From contig NZ_SSBK01000022.1 in the NCBI RefSeq assembly GCF_004795035.1, positions 58,618 to 122,617 of the forward strand: a DNA stretch of 64,000 nucleotides. Direction: 5' to 3'. A program made the position numbers and the translations under genes. Positions within the stretch are counted from its first letter, which is position 1. Each line of letters starts with the position of its first letter. Below are positions 17,151-26,084 of this stretch, in pieces. The notes beneath the pieces are model-generated. The model saw only the letters and a list, made by a program, of their open reading frames with translations, made no database searches and had not been told where the DNA came from. The DNA is from Streptomyces sp. A0958 (lineage in GTDB: Bacteria; Actinomycetota; Actinomycetes; Streptomycetales; Streptomycetaceae).

Positions 17151-17253
17151 GTGCGCCTGCACACAATGACTTCGGAGGCACGCACCGAATAATCGGGCGG
17201 CCTCTTTTTACGTGTTTTTACGTGCGCCTTTCTTTCTTTGTACGTGCTCTTTG

Positions 17254-17958
17254 TTAATTCCGGCCGCTCGCGGTGTTCACGGCACGTTGCGAAGGCCTCA
17301 CGCGGGCGGCGCGGGGGACGGCGGCCGGCCGCGCGGGGCGGCGCAGCCGGTGCGCGGCGCCCGCCCGCTCGGCGAGCCGCGCGGCCAGGGTCCTCGCCCG
17401 CTCCGCGTCCCCGCGCGCCACGGCGTCCACGAGGGCGCCGCGCTCGGCCCAGGAGTCGGCCGGTCGGGCCGGCTGCTCGACCGCGTACATCCAGGCGGTC
17501 TTGTGCCGGAGCTGGGTGAGCAGGGCGATGAGGCCGGGGCTGCCGGAGGCCTGCGCGAGCGTTTCGTGGAACCAACCACCGAGGGAGCGCAGGTCCTCGC
17601 CCTCGCCCCGGCGGACCCGCTCCTGGCCGAGCCTGACCAGGCCGCGCAGCACCTTGAGGTGCGCCTCGGTGCGGCGCTGGGCGGCGCGGGCCGCGCTGAG
17701 CGGTTCCAGGAGCATGCGGACCTCCAGGAGGTCGGCGGCCTCCTGCTCCGACGGCTCGGCGACGCAGGCTCCGGCGTGTCTGCGGGTGACCACGAAGCCC
17801 TCGGACTCCAGGGTGCGCAGCGCTTCCCGTACGGGGACGCGGGAAACCCCGTAACGCCGTGCGAGCACGTCCTCGGTGAGACGGCTGCCGCGTTCGAAGA
17901 CACCGGAGACGATGTCGTCACGGATTGCCGCGCATACCGAATGCGCCGGAACACGCAT
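17254..17958 (-). CDS. GntR family transcriptional regulator (FadR subfamily)
   Basis: 234-aa repressor-type regulator. The N-terminal winged helix (DDIVSGVFERGSRLTEDVLARRYGVSRVPVREALRTLESEGFV) is a GntR domain, here described by its position at residues about 12-70. The C-terminal helical FCD domain (residues about 85-210) would bind a small carboxylate ligand; its metal-binding set is only partly visible (HETLAQASG). ATG at 17958 follows GGAGG. It stands alone, convergent with ptsH, so its targets are not indicated by context. Confidence 0.9.
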   Translation of the reverse strand: MRVPAHSVCAAIRDDIVSGVFERGSRLTEDVLARRYGVSRVPVREALRTLESEGFVVTRRHAGACVAEPSEQEAADLLEVRMLLEPLSAARAAQRRTEAHLKVLRGLVRLGQERVRRGEGEDLRSLGGWFHETLAQASGSPGLIALLTQLRHKTAWMYAVEQPARPADSWAERGALVDAVARGDAERARTLAARLAERAGAAHRLRRPARPAAVPRAARVRPSQRAVNTASGRN

Positions 17959-18145
17959 GTCCGAACCTCCGCCCCAATCACCGCGAACAACGGCCGATCG
18001 ACACCTCTGCCGTGACTCTATTGCAATGCGCTCGCATTTCCGATGCCGAGCGGGAATTCATGAATATCTTTTGGTCACGGGCGGGCCGGACACGGCGAAG
18101 GCCCCGGCTCGGTGCCGGGGCCTTCGCCGTGGAGTCCGTGAGGGG

Positions 18146-18979
18146 TCAGACGGTGACGCCGTGGGCGCGCAGGTAGGCGACCGGGTCCATGTCGGAGCCG
18201 TACGAGGGCGTGGTGCGGGCCTCGAAGTGGAGGTGCGGGCCCGTGGAGTTCCCGGTGGAACCGGAGAGCCCGATCCGCTGTCCGGCACCGACGCTCCGGC
18301 CGACGGAGACGCCGATCGAGGAGAGGTGGCCGTACTGGGTGTACGTGCCGTCCGTCATCCGGAGCACGATGTTGTTGCCGTACGCCCCGCCCCAGCCGGC
18401 CTCGACGACCGTACCGGCGCCGACGGCGACGACGGAGCTGCCGGAGGCGGCGTGGAAGTCGATGCCGGAGTGGCTGCCGGAGGACCACAGCGAGCCGCTC
18501 GACTTGTAACCGGTGGTCACATAGGAGCCGGCGACGGGGAGCCGGTAGGACGCGCCCGGGGCGGCGCGGGCGGTGGAACGGGAGGCCCGGGACGTGCTCT
18601 CGCGGGCCTCCTCGGCACGGGCGGCGGCCTTGGCCTTCACCTTCGCCTTGGCGGCCTTCTCCGCGGCCTTCTTCTTCGCCTCGGCCTTCTTCTTCGCCTT
18701 CGCCTCGGCCGCCGCCTTCTTCTCGGCGACATCGGCCCGGTGCTGCTGCGCGTCGGCCTGTGCTTCGATCCGGTCGGCGAGCGTGTTCTCGATGGCGATG
18801 ATCTGGGAGAGGCCGGTCTCGCCGGCGGGGGCCGTCTCGGCGTCGGCGGCGAGGGCCGGGGAGGCCAGGGAGCCGATGACACCGGTGGTGGCGAGAGTCG
18901 CGATGCCGACGGCCTTGGCGCCGGTACGCGTCAGACGGCTCGGGGCACGGTGCTTCCCGGTGGCACGGGTGAACGCCAT
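18146..18979 (-). CDS. Secreted M23 (LytM) peptidase with coiled coil
   Basis: 277-aa cell-wall endopeptidase that probably cuts peptide cross-links in peptidoglycan. The signal peptide ends at ASPALAADA. A Lys/Ala-rich coiled coil occupies residues about 55-125 and a LytM domain residues about 145-270. Zinc ligands are present: His and Asp in SHSGIDFH and the pair in GPHLHFE. ATG at 18979 follows AAGGAAGGAAAGGA. A ydaO-type riboswitch fills the 5' leader, so expression should respond to cyclic di-AMP, as known for cell-wall hydrolase genes in Streptomyces. Confidence 0.93.
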   Translation of the reverse strand: MAFTRATGKHRAPSRLTRTGAKAVGIATLATTGVIGSLASPALAADAETAPAGETGLSQIIAIENTLADRIEAQADAQQHRADVAEKKAAAEAKAKKKAEAKKKAAEKAAKAKVKAKAAARAEEARESTSRASRSTARAAPGASYRLPVAGSYVTTGYKSSGSLWSSGSHSGIDFHAASGSSVVAVGAGTVVEAGWGGAYGNNIVLRMTDGTYTQYGHLSSIGVSVGRSVGAGQRIGLSGSTGNSTGPHLHFEARTTPSYGSDMDPVAYLRAHGVTV

Positions 18980-19005
18980 GGGGTGGCTGGTCCTTTCCTT
19001 CCTTC

Positions 19006-19151
19006 TCGCCTACCGGGTTAGCTGACGGGTTCGGAGCAGGAAGGTCTCCTACGGACACCCCGGCCTCGCGGGAGGCGTGGGCGCCCGATTCACCCCAGGG
19101 ACTGCGTGGGTCCCCGGCTCCCCGGGCTCGCGCCTGACGGGGACTCGGCGA
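19006..19151 (-). ncRNA. ydaO/yuaA riboswitch (cyclic di-AMP)
   Basis: On the minus strand the leader of the M23 peptidase gene has the conserved blocks in order: P1 5' strand TCGCC (19147-19151), GAGCCGGGGACCCA, GGGGTGAATCGGG, and the 3' signature CCGTCAGCTAACCCGGTAGG, closed by GGCGA (19006-19010). It ends 26 nt before the start codon. Established role of the class: c-di-AMP binding turns expression off. Confidence 0.9.
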
Positions 19152-19381
19152 TGACTGCCCGGTACGTCACGGATGCGGCATACGAGTGGCGGACAGCCGA
19201 GCCGACGCTAAGCGGCCGCACTTCCCGCCACCAAACGGACAGGAGGTTTTGTCGCGCATCCCACAGGGCGGAGCCACCCCTTACCCGACAAATAGCCGTC
19301 AAGTGGACATACGGGGAGGCTCCGGCGGCAACAACACGCCGGTGCCTCCCCGTTGCCCGCGCGGCGGGCGGAGGTGAGCGG
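19152..19381. other. Intergenic DNA with M16 operon terminator
   Basis: 230 bp between the riboswitch and the M16 gene. It holds a hairpin at about 19312-19352 (GGGGAGGC and GCCTCCCC arms) that ends the M16 transcript, and presumably the promoter of the M23 gene. No open frame here looks coding. Confidence 0.6.
19312..19352 (-). terminator. Terminator of the M16 peptidase operon
   Basis: GGGGAGGC (19313-19320) pairs with GCCTCCCC (19344-19351), with an inner CGGCG/CGCCG stem. It lies 30 bp past the stop of the second M16 gene. Confidence 0.7.
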
Positions 19382-20794
19382 TCAGCCGCTGACGACCGTC
19401 ACCTCTCCGATGCCGAGCGCCCTGACCGGCTCCTCGATGCGCGAGGCGTCACCCACCAGGACCGTGACCAGCCGGTCCCCCGGGAAGGCGCTGACCACGG
19501 CCGCGGTCGCCTCGACGGTGCCGGTCTCTGCGAGGCGGGCGTACAGCGTCGCCTGGTAGTCGTCCGGAAGGTGCTGCTCCACCTGGTCGGCGAGGGTGCT
19601 CGCGACGGAGGCCGCCGTCTCGAACTTCAGCGGGGCGACGCCCACGAGGTTCTGCACGGCCGTCTCGCGCTCCGCGTCCGTCAGGCCCTCGGCGGCCAGC
19701 GTCCGCAGGACCTTCCACAGGTCCTCCAGCGCCGGCCCGGTGGACTCGGTGTCCACGGAACCACTGATGGCGAGCATCGCGGCGCCCGTCGCCCCCGAGG
19801 CGGAGTCCACGGCGCCGGAGCGCAGTACCTGGGCGAAGGCCCGTACCCCGTAGGTGTAGCCCTTCTCCTCGCGCAGCACCCGGTCGAGCCGGGAGGTGAG
19901 CGTGCCGCCCAGGCAGTACGTGCCGAGCACCTGGGCCGGCCACACGCTGTCGTGGCGGTCGGCGCCGATGCGGCCGATGAGCAGCTGCGTCTGCACCGCG
20001 CCGGGGCGGTCCACGATCACCACCCGGCCGGTGTCGTCGGCGGTGATCGGCGGGAAGGGGCGGGCCTGGGCGGTGTTCCCGGACCAGTCGCCCAGGGTCT
20101 CGGCGAGCAGCGCGTCCAGGTCGATCCCGGTCAGGTCGCCGACCACGACGGCCGTCGCGGTGGACGGGCGGATGTGCGCGTCGTAGAAGGCGCGCACGGC
20201 CGCGGCGTCGATCCGCGCCACGGTCTCCTCGGTGCCCAGGCGCGGGCGCGACATGCGGGCCGAGGCCGGGAACAGCTCCTTGGAGAGCTGCTTGGCCGCG
20301 CGGCGGGCCGGGTTGGCCTGCTCGTGCGGGATCTCGTCCAGCCGGTTGCGCACCAGCCGCTCGACCTCGCTGTCGGTGAAGGCCGGCGCCCGCAGCGCCT
20401 CGGCGACCAGGCCGAGCGCCTTGGCCAGCCGGGAGGCCGGGACCTCCAGGGAGACCCGGACGCCGGGGTGGTCGGCGTGGGCGTCGAGGGTGGCGCCGCA
20501 CCGCTCCAGCTCGGCGGCGAACTCCTCGGCGCTCTGCTTGTCGGTGCCCTCGGACAGGGCGCGCGACATGATCGTCGCCACGCCGTCCAGCCCCTCGGGC
20601 TCGGCGTCCAGCGGGGCGTGGAGGGAGATCTCGACGGCGACGACCTGCTGGCCGGGGCGGTGGCAGCGCAGCACCGTGAGGCCGTTGGGCAGGGAGCCGC
20701 GCTCGGGCGCGGGGAAGGCCCAGGGCCGGGCCACGCCGGGGGCGGGCTGGGGGTGGTACTGCATCGAAACTTCAGTCGCGGCAGCGTCGGTCAC
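19382..20794 (-). CDS. M16 family peptidase, non-catalytic partner
   Basis: 470 aa, the second of two adjacent M16 (insulinase/processing peptidase) subunits. It keeps the fold and the C-terminal R/Y motif (REEKGYTYGVRAF) but where the zinc motif HxxEH should be it has GVATIMSRALSEGT, so it cannot bind the catalytic zinc. In the M16B heterodimers known from other bacteria, such a subunit supplies the substrate-binding Arg/Tyr. GTG at 20794 overlaps the stop of the catalytic-subunit gene (GTGA), fitting a 1:1 complex. Confidence 0.9.
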   Translation of the reverse strand: MTDAAATEVSMQYHPQPAPGVARPWAFPAPERGSLPNGLTVLRCHRPGQQVVAVEISLHAPLDAEPEGLDGVATIMSRALSEGTDKQSAEEFAAELERCGATLDAHADHPGVRVSLEVPASRLAKALGLVAEALRAPAFTDSEVERLVRNRLDEIPHEQANPARRAAKQLSKELFPASARMSRPRLGTEETVARIDAAAVRAFYDAHIRPSTATAVVVGDLTGIDLDALLAETLGDWSGNTAQARPFPPITADDTGRVVIVDRPGAVQTQLLIGRIGADRHDSVWPAQVLGTYCLGGTLTSRLDRVLREEKGYTYGVRAFAQVLRSGAVDSASGATGAAMLAISGSVDTESTGPALEDLWKVLRTLAAEGLTDAERETAVQNLVGVAPLKFETAASVASTLADQVEQHLPDDYQATLYARLAETGTVEATAAVVSAFPGDRLVTVLVGDASRIEEPVRALGIGEVTVVSG

Positions 20795-22161
20795 TGGTCC
20801 GCCCCTTCGTGCGCGTCGGTGTCGGTGGCGGCGGCCTCCGCCTCGTCGGCGGTCTCGGGCTCGACCGGTTCGTAGACCAGCACCGCCCGGTTGTCGGGCC
20901 GCAGCTGGGCGCGGGCGGCCGCCTTGACCTCGTCCGCGGTGACGTCGAGCACCCGGTTCACGGCGGTCAGGGCGAGCTGCGGGTCGCCGAACAGCACGGC
21001 GTACCGGCACAGTTCGTCGGCGCGGCCCGCGACCGTGCCGAGCCGGTCCAGCCACTCGCGCTCCAACTGGGCCTGGGCGCGTTCCATTTCCTCGGGCGTG
21101 GGGCCCTCCTCGGCGAACCGGGCCAGCTCCTCGTCGACCGCGGTCTCGATCTCGGCCACCTCCACGCCGCCGGACGTCTTGACGTCCAGCCAGCCCAGGG
21201 AGGGCGCGCCGGCGAGCCGGAGCAGCCCGAACCCGGCGGCGACGGCGGTACGGTCGCGCCGGACCAGGCGGTTGTGCAGCCGCGACGACTCGCCGCCGCC
21301 CAGCACGGTCAGGGCGAGGTCCGCGGCATCGCACTCGCGGGTGCCGTCGTGGGGCAGCCGGTAGGCGGCCATCAGGGCGCGGGCCGGCACCTCCTCGCGG
21401 ACCTCCTCGCGCAGCTGACCGCCCATGATCGGGGGCAGCGCGCCGTCGCGCGGCGGCTGCTTGCCGTCGTGGGACGGGATGGAGCCGAAGTACTTCTCGA
21501 TCCAGGCGAGGGTCTGCTCGGGGTCGATGTCGCCGACGACCGAGAGCACCGCGTTGTTCGGCGCGTAGTACGTACGGAAGAAGGCGCGCGCGTCCTCCAG
21601 GGTCGCCGCGTCCAGGTCGGCCATCGACCCGATCGGGGTGTGGTGGTACGGGTGGCCCTCCGGGTAGGCGAGGGCGGTCAGCCGCTCGAACGCGGTGCCG
21701 TACGGGACGTTGTCGTAGCGCTGGCGGCGCTCGTTCTTGACGACGTCGCGCTGGTTCTCCATGGACTCCTCGTCGAGCGCGGCGAGCAGCGAGCCCATCC
21801 GGTCGGCCTCGAGCCACAGGGCCAGCTCCAGCTGGTGCGTGGGCATCGTCTCGAAGTAGTTGGTCCGCTCGAAGCTGGTGGTCCCGTTGAGCGAGCCGCC
21901 GGCGCCCTGCACCAGCTCGAAGTGTCCGTTCCCCTTGACCTGGCCGGAGCCCTGGAACATCAGGTGCTCGAAGAGGTGCGCGAGACCGGTGCGCCCCTTG
22001 ACCTCGTGGCGCGAGCCGACGTCGTACCAGAGGCACACCGCCGCGACCGGGGTCAGGTGGTCCTCGGAGAGCACCACGCGCAGGCCGTTGGCCAGACGGT
22101 GCTCGGTCGCTGTCAAGCCGCCGGAGCCGGCCTGGGCTGTGGCCGTGTGACCCATGGGCAT
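20791..22161 (-). CDS. M16 family zinc metallopeptidase, catalytic subunit
   Basis: 456 aa. The inverted zinc motif HxxEH is intact in GLAHLFEHLMFQG, with the distal Glu in DVVKNERRQRYDN. It probably degrades or processes short peptides together with the non-catalytic partner encoded immediately downstream. ATG at 22161 follows GAAGGGA; an ATG two codons later is possible. There is no signal peptide, so the complex is cytoplasmic. Divergent from parC across 310 bp. Confidence 0.93.
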   Translation of the reverse strand: MPMGHTATAQAGSGGLTATEHRLANGLRVVLSEDHLTPVAAVCLWYDVGSRHEVKGRTGLAHLFEHLMFQGSGQVKGNGHFELVQGAGGSLNGTTSFERTNYFETMPTHQLELALWLEADRMGSLLAALDEESMENQRDVVKNERRQRYDNVPYGTAFERLTALAYPEGHPYHHTPIGSMADLDAATLEDARAFFRTYYAPNNAVLSVVGDIDPEQTLAWIEKYFGSIPSHDGKQPPRDGALPPIMGGQLREEVREEVPARALMAAYRLPHDGTRECDAADLALTVLGGGESSRLHNRLVRRDRTAVAAGFGLLRLAGAPSLGWLDVKTSGGVEVAEIETAVDEELARFAEEGPTPEEMERAQAQLEREWLDRLGTVAGRADELCRYAVLFGDPQLALTAVNRVLDVTADEVKAAARAQLRPDNRAVLVYEPVEPETADEAEAAATDTDAHEGADQ

Positions 22162-22471
22162 GTACGTCCCTTCGATCGCGCTACTGGTTGTCGATGTGGA
22201 TGAAGTCGCTTCGCGAGCTTGTTTCGCGAGGCTGATTCGAGACACAGCCACTGTATGCAAGCGAACAGACACCTGGCGAAGTTCCCCTTTGGCGAAAGTT
22301 CGCGAGAAAGCGCGAACGGGGAGGCCCGGGGCCCCTCGGAACGCGCGGAGAACGCCCTTTGGGACGGGTCGAGGTCGGGGTTGTCAGTGGCGCGGTCCAC
22401 AATGGTGCGCGTCAGAACCTGAGGGAACCTGAGGTTGCCCGCACAGAATCCGTGAAGGAGTCGCAGCAGCG
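22162..22471. other. Divergent promoter region between M16 genes and parC
   Basis: 310 bp without a gene. It contains a loose direct repeat TGGCGAA (22274-22280 and 22290-22296) and presumed divergent promoters. I see no clear operator or RNA structure. Confidence 0.5.
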
Positions 22472-24922
22472 ATGGCCCGCCGCAGCACGAAGACCCCGCC
22501 GCCGGTCGACTTCGAGGAGAAGATCCTCGACATCGACGTCGTCGACGAAATGCAGGGCTCCTTCCTTGAGTACGCGTACTCGGTGATCTACTCACGCGCC
22601 CTGCCGGACGCCCGCGACGGCATGAAGCCGGTGCACCGCCGCATCGTCTACCAGATGAACGAGATGGGCCTGCGCCCGGACCGCGGCTTCGTCAAGTGCG
22701 CCCGGGTGGTCGGCGAGGTCATGGGCAAGCTGCACCCGCACGGCGACGCGTCGATCTACGACGCGCTGGTGCGGATGGCCCAGCCGTTCTCGATGCGGCT
22801 GCCCCTCGTCGACGGACACGGCAACTTCGGCTCGCTGGGCAACGACGACCCGCCGGCCGCCATGCGGTACACCGAGTGCCGGATGGCCGACGCGACCTCG
22901 CTGATGACGGAGTCGATCGACGAGGAGACGGTCGCCTTCCAGTCGAACTACGACGGCCAGGAGCAGGAGCCGGTCGTCCTTCCGGCCGCCTACCCCAACC
23001 TCCTGGTCAACGGCACGACCGGCATCGCGGTCGGCATGGCGACCAACATGCCGCCGCACAACCTGGGCGAGGTCATCGCCGCGGCCCGGCACCTGATCAA
23101 GCATCCGGGCGCGGACCTGGAGACCCTGATGCGGTTCGTCCCGGGCCCCGACCTGCCGACCGGCGGGCGCATCGTGGGCCTCGGCGGCATCAAGGACGCG
23201 TACGCGCGCGGCCGCGGCTCGTTCAAGATCCGCGCCACGACCGCCGTGGAGAACGTCACGCCGCGCCGCAAGGGCCTGGTCGTCACCGAACTGCCCTTCA
23301 CCGTCGGCCCGGAGAAGGTCATCTCCAAGATCAAGGACCTGGTCTCGGCGAAGAAGCTCCAGGGCATCGCCGACGTCAAGGACCTCACCGACCGCTCGCA
23401 CGGCCTGCGTCTGGTCATCGAGATCAAGAACGGCTTCGTGCCGGAAGCGGTGCTGGAGCAGCTCTACAAGCTGACGCCGATGGAGGAGTCCTTCGGCATC
23501 AACAACGTGGCGCTGGTCGACGGCCAGCCGCTCACGCTGGGCCTCAAGGAGTTGCTGGAGGTCTACCTCGACCACCGTTTCGACGTGGTGCGCCGGCGCA
23601 GCGAGTTCCGCCGGACCAAGCGCCGCAACCGGCTGCACCTGGTCGAGGGCCTGCTGGTCGCCCTGGTCGACATCGACGAGGTCATCCGGCTCATCCGGTC
23701 CAGCGACAATTCGGCGCAGGCGAAGGAGCGGCTCATGGAGCGCTTCTCGCTGAGCGAGATCCAGACGCAGTACATCCTGGACACGCCGCTGCGGCGGCTG
23801 ACCCGGTTCGACCGGATCGAGCTGGAGAGCGAGCGGGACCGGCTGAACACCGAGATCGCCGAGCTGACGGCGATCCTCGAATCGGACGCCGAGCTGCGCA
23901 AGCTCGTCTCCTCGGAACTGGCCGCGGTCGCCAAGAAGTTCGGCACGGCCCGGCGCACGGTGCTGCTGGAGTCGGCCGGTTCGCAGGTCGCTTCGGTGCC
24001 GCTGGAGGTGGCGGACGACCCGTGCCGGGTGCTGCTGTCCTCGACGGGCCTGCTGGCGCGTACGGCCAACGACGACCCGATCGACTTCGCCGAGGGCGCC
24101 AAGCGGTCCAAGCACGACGTGATCGTCTCCGCGGTGCCGGCGACGGCTCGCGGTGACGTCGGGCTGGTGACGTCCGCCGGGCGGCTGCTGCGGCTGCCGG
24201 TGATCGATCTGCCCCAGCTGCCGGACACGCACGCGGCGCCCAACCTGTCGGGCGGGGCGATGATCGGGGAGTTCCTGACGCTGGAGGCGGACGAGGAGGT
24301 CGTCTGCCTCACCACGCTCGACGAGGCGTCACCGGGCCTGGCGCTCGGCACGCTGCAGGGCATCGTGAAGCGCGTGGTGCCGGACTATCCGGCCAACAAG
24401 GACGAGCTGGAGGTCATCACCCTCAAGGAGGGTGACCGGATCGTCGGAGCTGCGGAGCTGCGGACCGGTGAGGAGGACCTCGTCTTCATCACCTCGGACG
24501 CGCAGCTGCTGCGCTACCCGGCGGCGCAGGTACGCCCCCAGGGGCGGCCGGCCGGCGGTATGGCGGGCGTCAAGCTGGCGGCGGGTGCGCGGGTGCTCTC
24601 GTTCGCCGCGGTGGACCCGGCGGCGGACGGCGCGGTGTTCACGGTCGCGGGTTCGCACGGGACGCTGGACGACTCGGTGCTGACGTGCAAGCTGACCCCG
24701 TTCGACCAGTATCCGCGCAAGGGCCGGGCGACCGGTGGGGTGCGCTGTCAGCGGTTCCTGAAGGGCGAGGACGTGCTGGTGTTCGCCTGGGCGGGGACCA
24801 CACCGGCCAGGGCGGCTCAGAAGAACGGCGCCCCGGCCTCGCTGCCCGAGCCCGATCCGCGGCGCGACGGTTCCGGGACGCCGCTGCCGAGCCCGGTCGC
24901 GGTGATCGCCGGCCCGGTGTAG
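22472..24922 (+). CDS. parC: DNA topoisomerase IV subunit A (GyrA-like, ParC)
   Basis: 816-aa type IIA topoisomerase A subunit; it cuts and rejoins DNA to unlink daughter chromosomes, working with ParE at 34906. The catalytic Tyr133 is in AAMRYTE. The quinolone region reads HPHGDASIYDAL. The C-terminal half forms a beta-pinwheel but lacks a canonical GyrA box (QRRGGKG), supporting topoisomerase IV rather than gyrase. ATG at 22472 follows GAAGGAG. Equivalent to SCO5836. Confidence 0.94.
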   Translation: MARRSTKTPPPVDFEEKILDIDVVDEMQGSFLEYAYSVIYSRALPDARDGMKPVHRRIVYQMNEMGLRPDRGFVKCARVVGEVMGKLHPHGDASIYDALVRMAQPFSMRLPLVDGHGNFGSLGNDDPPAAMRYTECRMADATSLMTESIDEETVAFQSNYDGQEQEPVVLPAAYPNLLVNGTTGIAVGMATNMPPHNLGEVIAAARHLIKHPGADLETLMRFVPGPDLPTGGRIVGLGGIKDAYARGRGSFKIRATTAVENVTPRRKGLVVTELPFTVGPEKVISKIKDLVSAKKLQGIADVKDLTDRSHGLRLVIEIKNGFVPEAVLEQLYKLTPMEESFGINNVALVDGQPLTLGLKELLEVYLDHRFDVVRRRSEFRRTKRRNRLHLVEGLLVALVDIDEVIRLIRSSDNSAQAKERLMERFSLSEIQTQYILDTPLRRLTRFDRIELESERDRLNTEIAELTAILESDAELRKLVSSELAAVAKKFGTARRTVLLESAGSQVASVPLEVADDPCRVLLSSTGLLARTANDDPIDFAEGAKRSKHDVIVSAVPATARGDVGLVTSAGRLLRLPVIDLPQLPDTHAAPNLSGGAMIGEFLTLEADEEVVCLTTLDEASPGLALGTLQGIVKRVVPDYPANKDELEVITLKEGDRIVGAAELRTGEEDLVFITSDAQLLRYPAAQVRPQGRPAGGMAGVKLAAGARVLSFAAVDPAADGAVFTVAGSHGTLDDSVLTCKLTPFDQYPRKGRATGGVRCQRFLKGEDVLVFAWAGTTPARAAQKNGAPASLPEPDPRRDGSGTPLPSPVAVIAGPV

Positions 24923-24958
24923 GAGGCAGGGCCCGCGCTTCGGGTCGGCGTGCCGGCG

Positions 24959-26065
24959 CTACGCGTCGTCGGCGGGCTGTTGCACGTACCGCAGGACGCC
25001 CCACATGGCTCGCTCGTGTGCGGCGTCCTGCGGCGCCTCCCGGCCCGCCCCCTCGCGGTCCGTCTCCCGCGGCGCCCGGCAGCTCTCCAGCTCCTTGCGC
25101 AAAGCCGGTGCGTCGATGCCGGAGCCGATCAGGACGAGCTGGGTCCGCTTCGGCTCGCCGCGCGTCCAGGGCCTGGGAGTGAACCGCAGGAACCTGCCTA
25201 CGGCGTGCACCCCGTAGGCGTTGCCCGGGTCGCCCGCGCCGAAATCGACGTACCCCTTGATCCGGTACAGCCCTTCGGGCCGTGAGTCGAGGAAGTCCAT
25301 CAGCCGGCGGGGGTCCATCGGTGCGTCGGAGGTGAAGTCGACGCTCTCGTACGCCGTGTGCAGATGAGCGCCGTGCCCGTCGCCGTCCTCCTCCGCACGC
25401 TCCTCCAGGTACAGGTCCTCGAAGGTCAGCTGACGCGCCTTCTCGGCGCCGTCGGGCCGCAGCGCCGGGTCGAAGAGCAGCTGCGGATCGATCCGCCCGT
25501 AGGTGGCGGGGACGACCGCCGCCGTGCTGCCGCTGTCGGTGACGGCCTGCCGGACGCGGGCGCATTCCTCGTCCCCGGCCCGGTCCGTCTTGTTGAGCAC
25601 GACGAGGTCGGCCACCGCGAGATGGCGGTCGATCTCCGGATGGCGTTGCCGGGTGGCCTCGAACTCGGCTGCGTCGACCACCTCGACCAGTCCCCCGTAC
25701 ACGATGTGCGGGTTGTCGCTGGCGAGGACCATGCGCACGAGTTCCTGCGGCTCCGCGAGCCCGCTCGCCTCGATGACGATGACGTCGAGACGAGCGGCAG
25801 GCCGGGTCAGCGTCTCCAGATAGGTGTCCAGTTCGCTCGCGTCGACCGCACAGCACAGGCAGCCGCCGCCCAGCGACACGGTCGAGCCGACCTGCCCGGA
25901 GACGGTCATCGCGTCGATCTCGATGGCCCCGAAGTCGTTGACGACGACACCGATCCGGTTCCCCGCACGGTGCCGCAGGAGGTGGTTGAGCAGCGTCGTC
26001 TTGCCGGAGCCCAGGAATCCCGCGAGGACGACGACCGGGATCTGGGGGCTGTGGGACGAGCTCAA
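24959..26065 (-). CDS. CobW/P47K family GTPase (COG0523 metallochaperone)
   Basis: 368-aa P-loop GTPase thought to insert metal into target proteins. Walker A is GFLGSGKTTLL, the metal-binding CxCC motif is GGGCLCC, the NKTD guanine motif is present (VVLNKTD), and a His-rich loop follows (HGAHLH). The C-terminal CobW domain begins near residue 260. TTG at 26065 is preceded by GGAAGG at 6 nt and is the only plausible start. Zinc is the usual cargo of this group, but the metal is not determined here. It lies 20 bp downstream of the citrate synthase gene and may be cotranscribed. Confidence 0.88.
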   Translation of the reverse strand: MSSSHSPQIPVVVLAGFLGSGKTTLLNHLLRHRAGNRIGVVVNDFGAIEIDAMTVSGQVGSTVSLGGGCLCCAVDASELDTYLETLTRPAARLDVIVIEASGLAEPQELVRMVLASDNPHIVYGGLVEVVDAAEFEATRQRHPEIDRHLAVADLVVLNKTDRAGDEECARVRQAVTDSGSTAAVVPATYGRIDPQLLFDPALRPDGAEKARQLTFEDLYLEERAEEDGDGHGAHLHTAYESVDFTSDAPMDPRRLMDFLDSRPEGLYRIKGYVDFGAGDPGNAYGVHAVGRFLRFTPRPWTRGEPKRTQLVLIGSGIDAPALRKELESCRAPRETDREGAGREAPQDAAHERAMWGVLRYVQQPADDA

Positions 26066-26084
26066 CGGGGGCCTTCCTGCGGGG

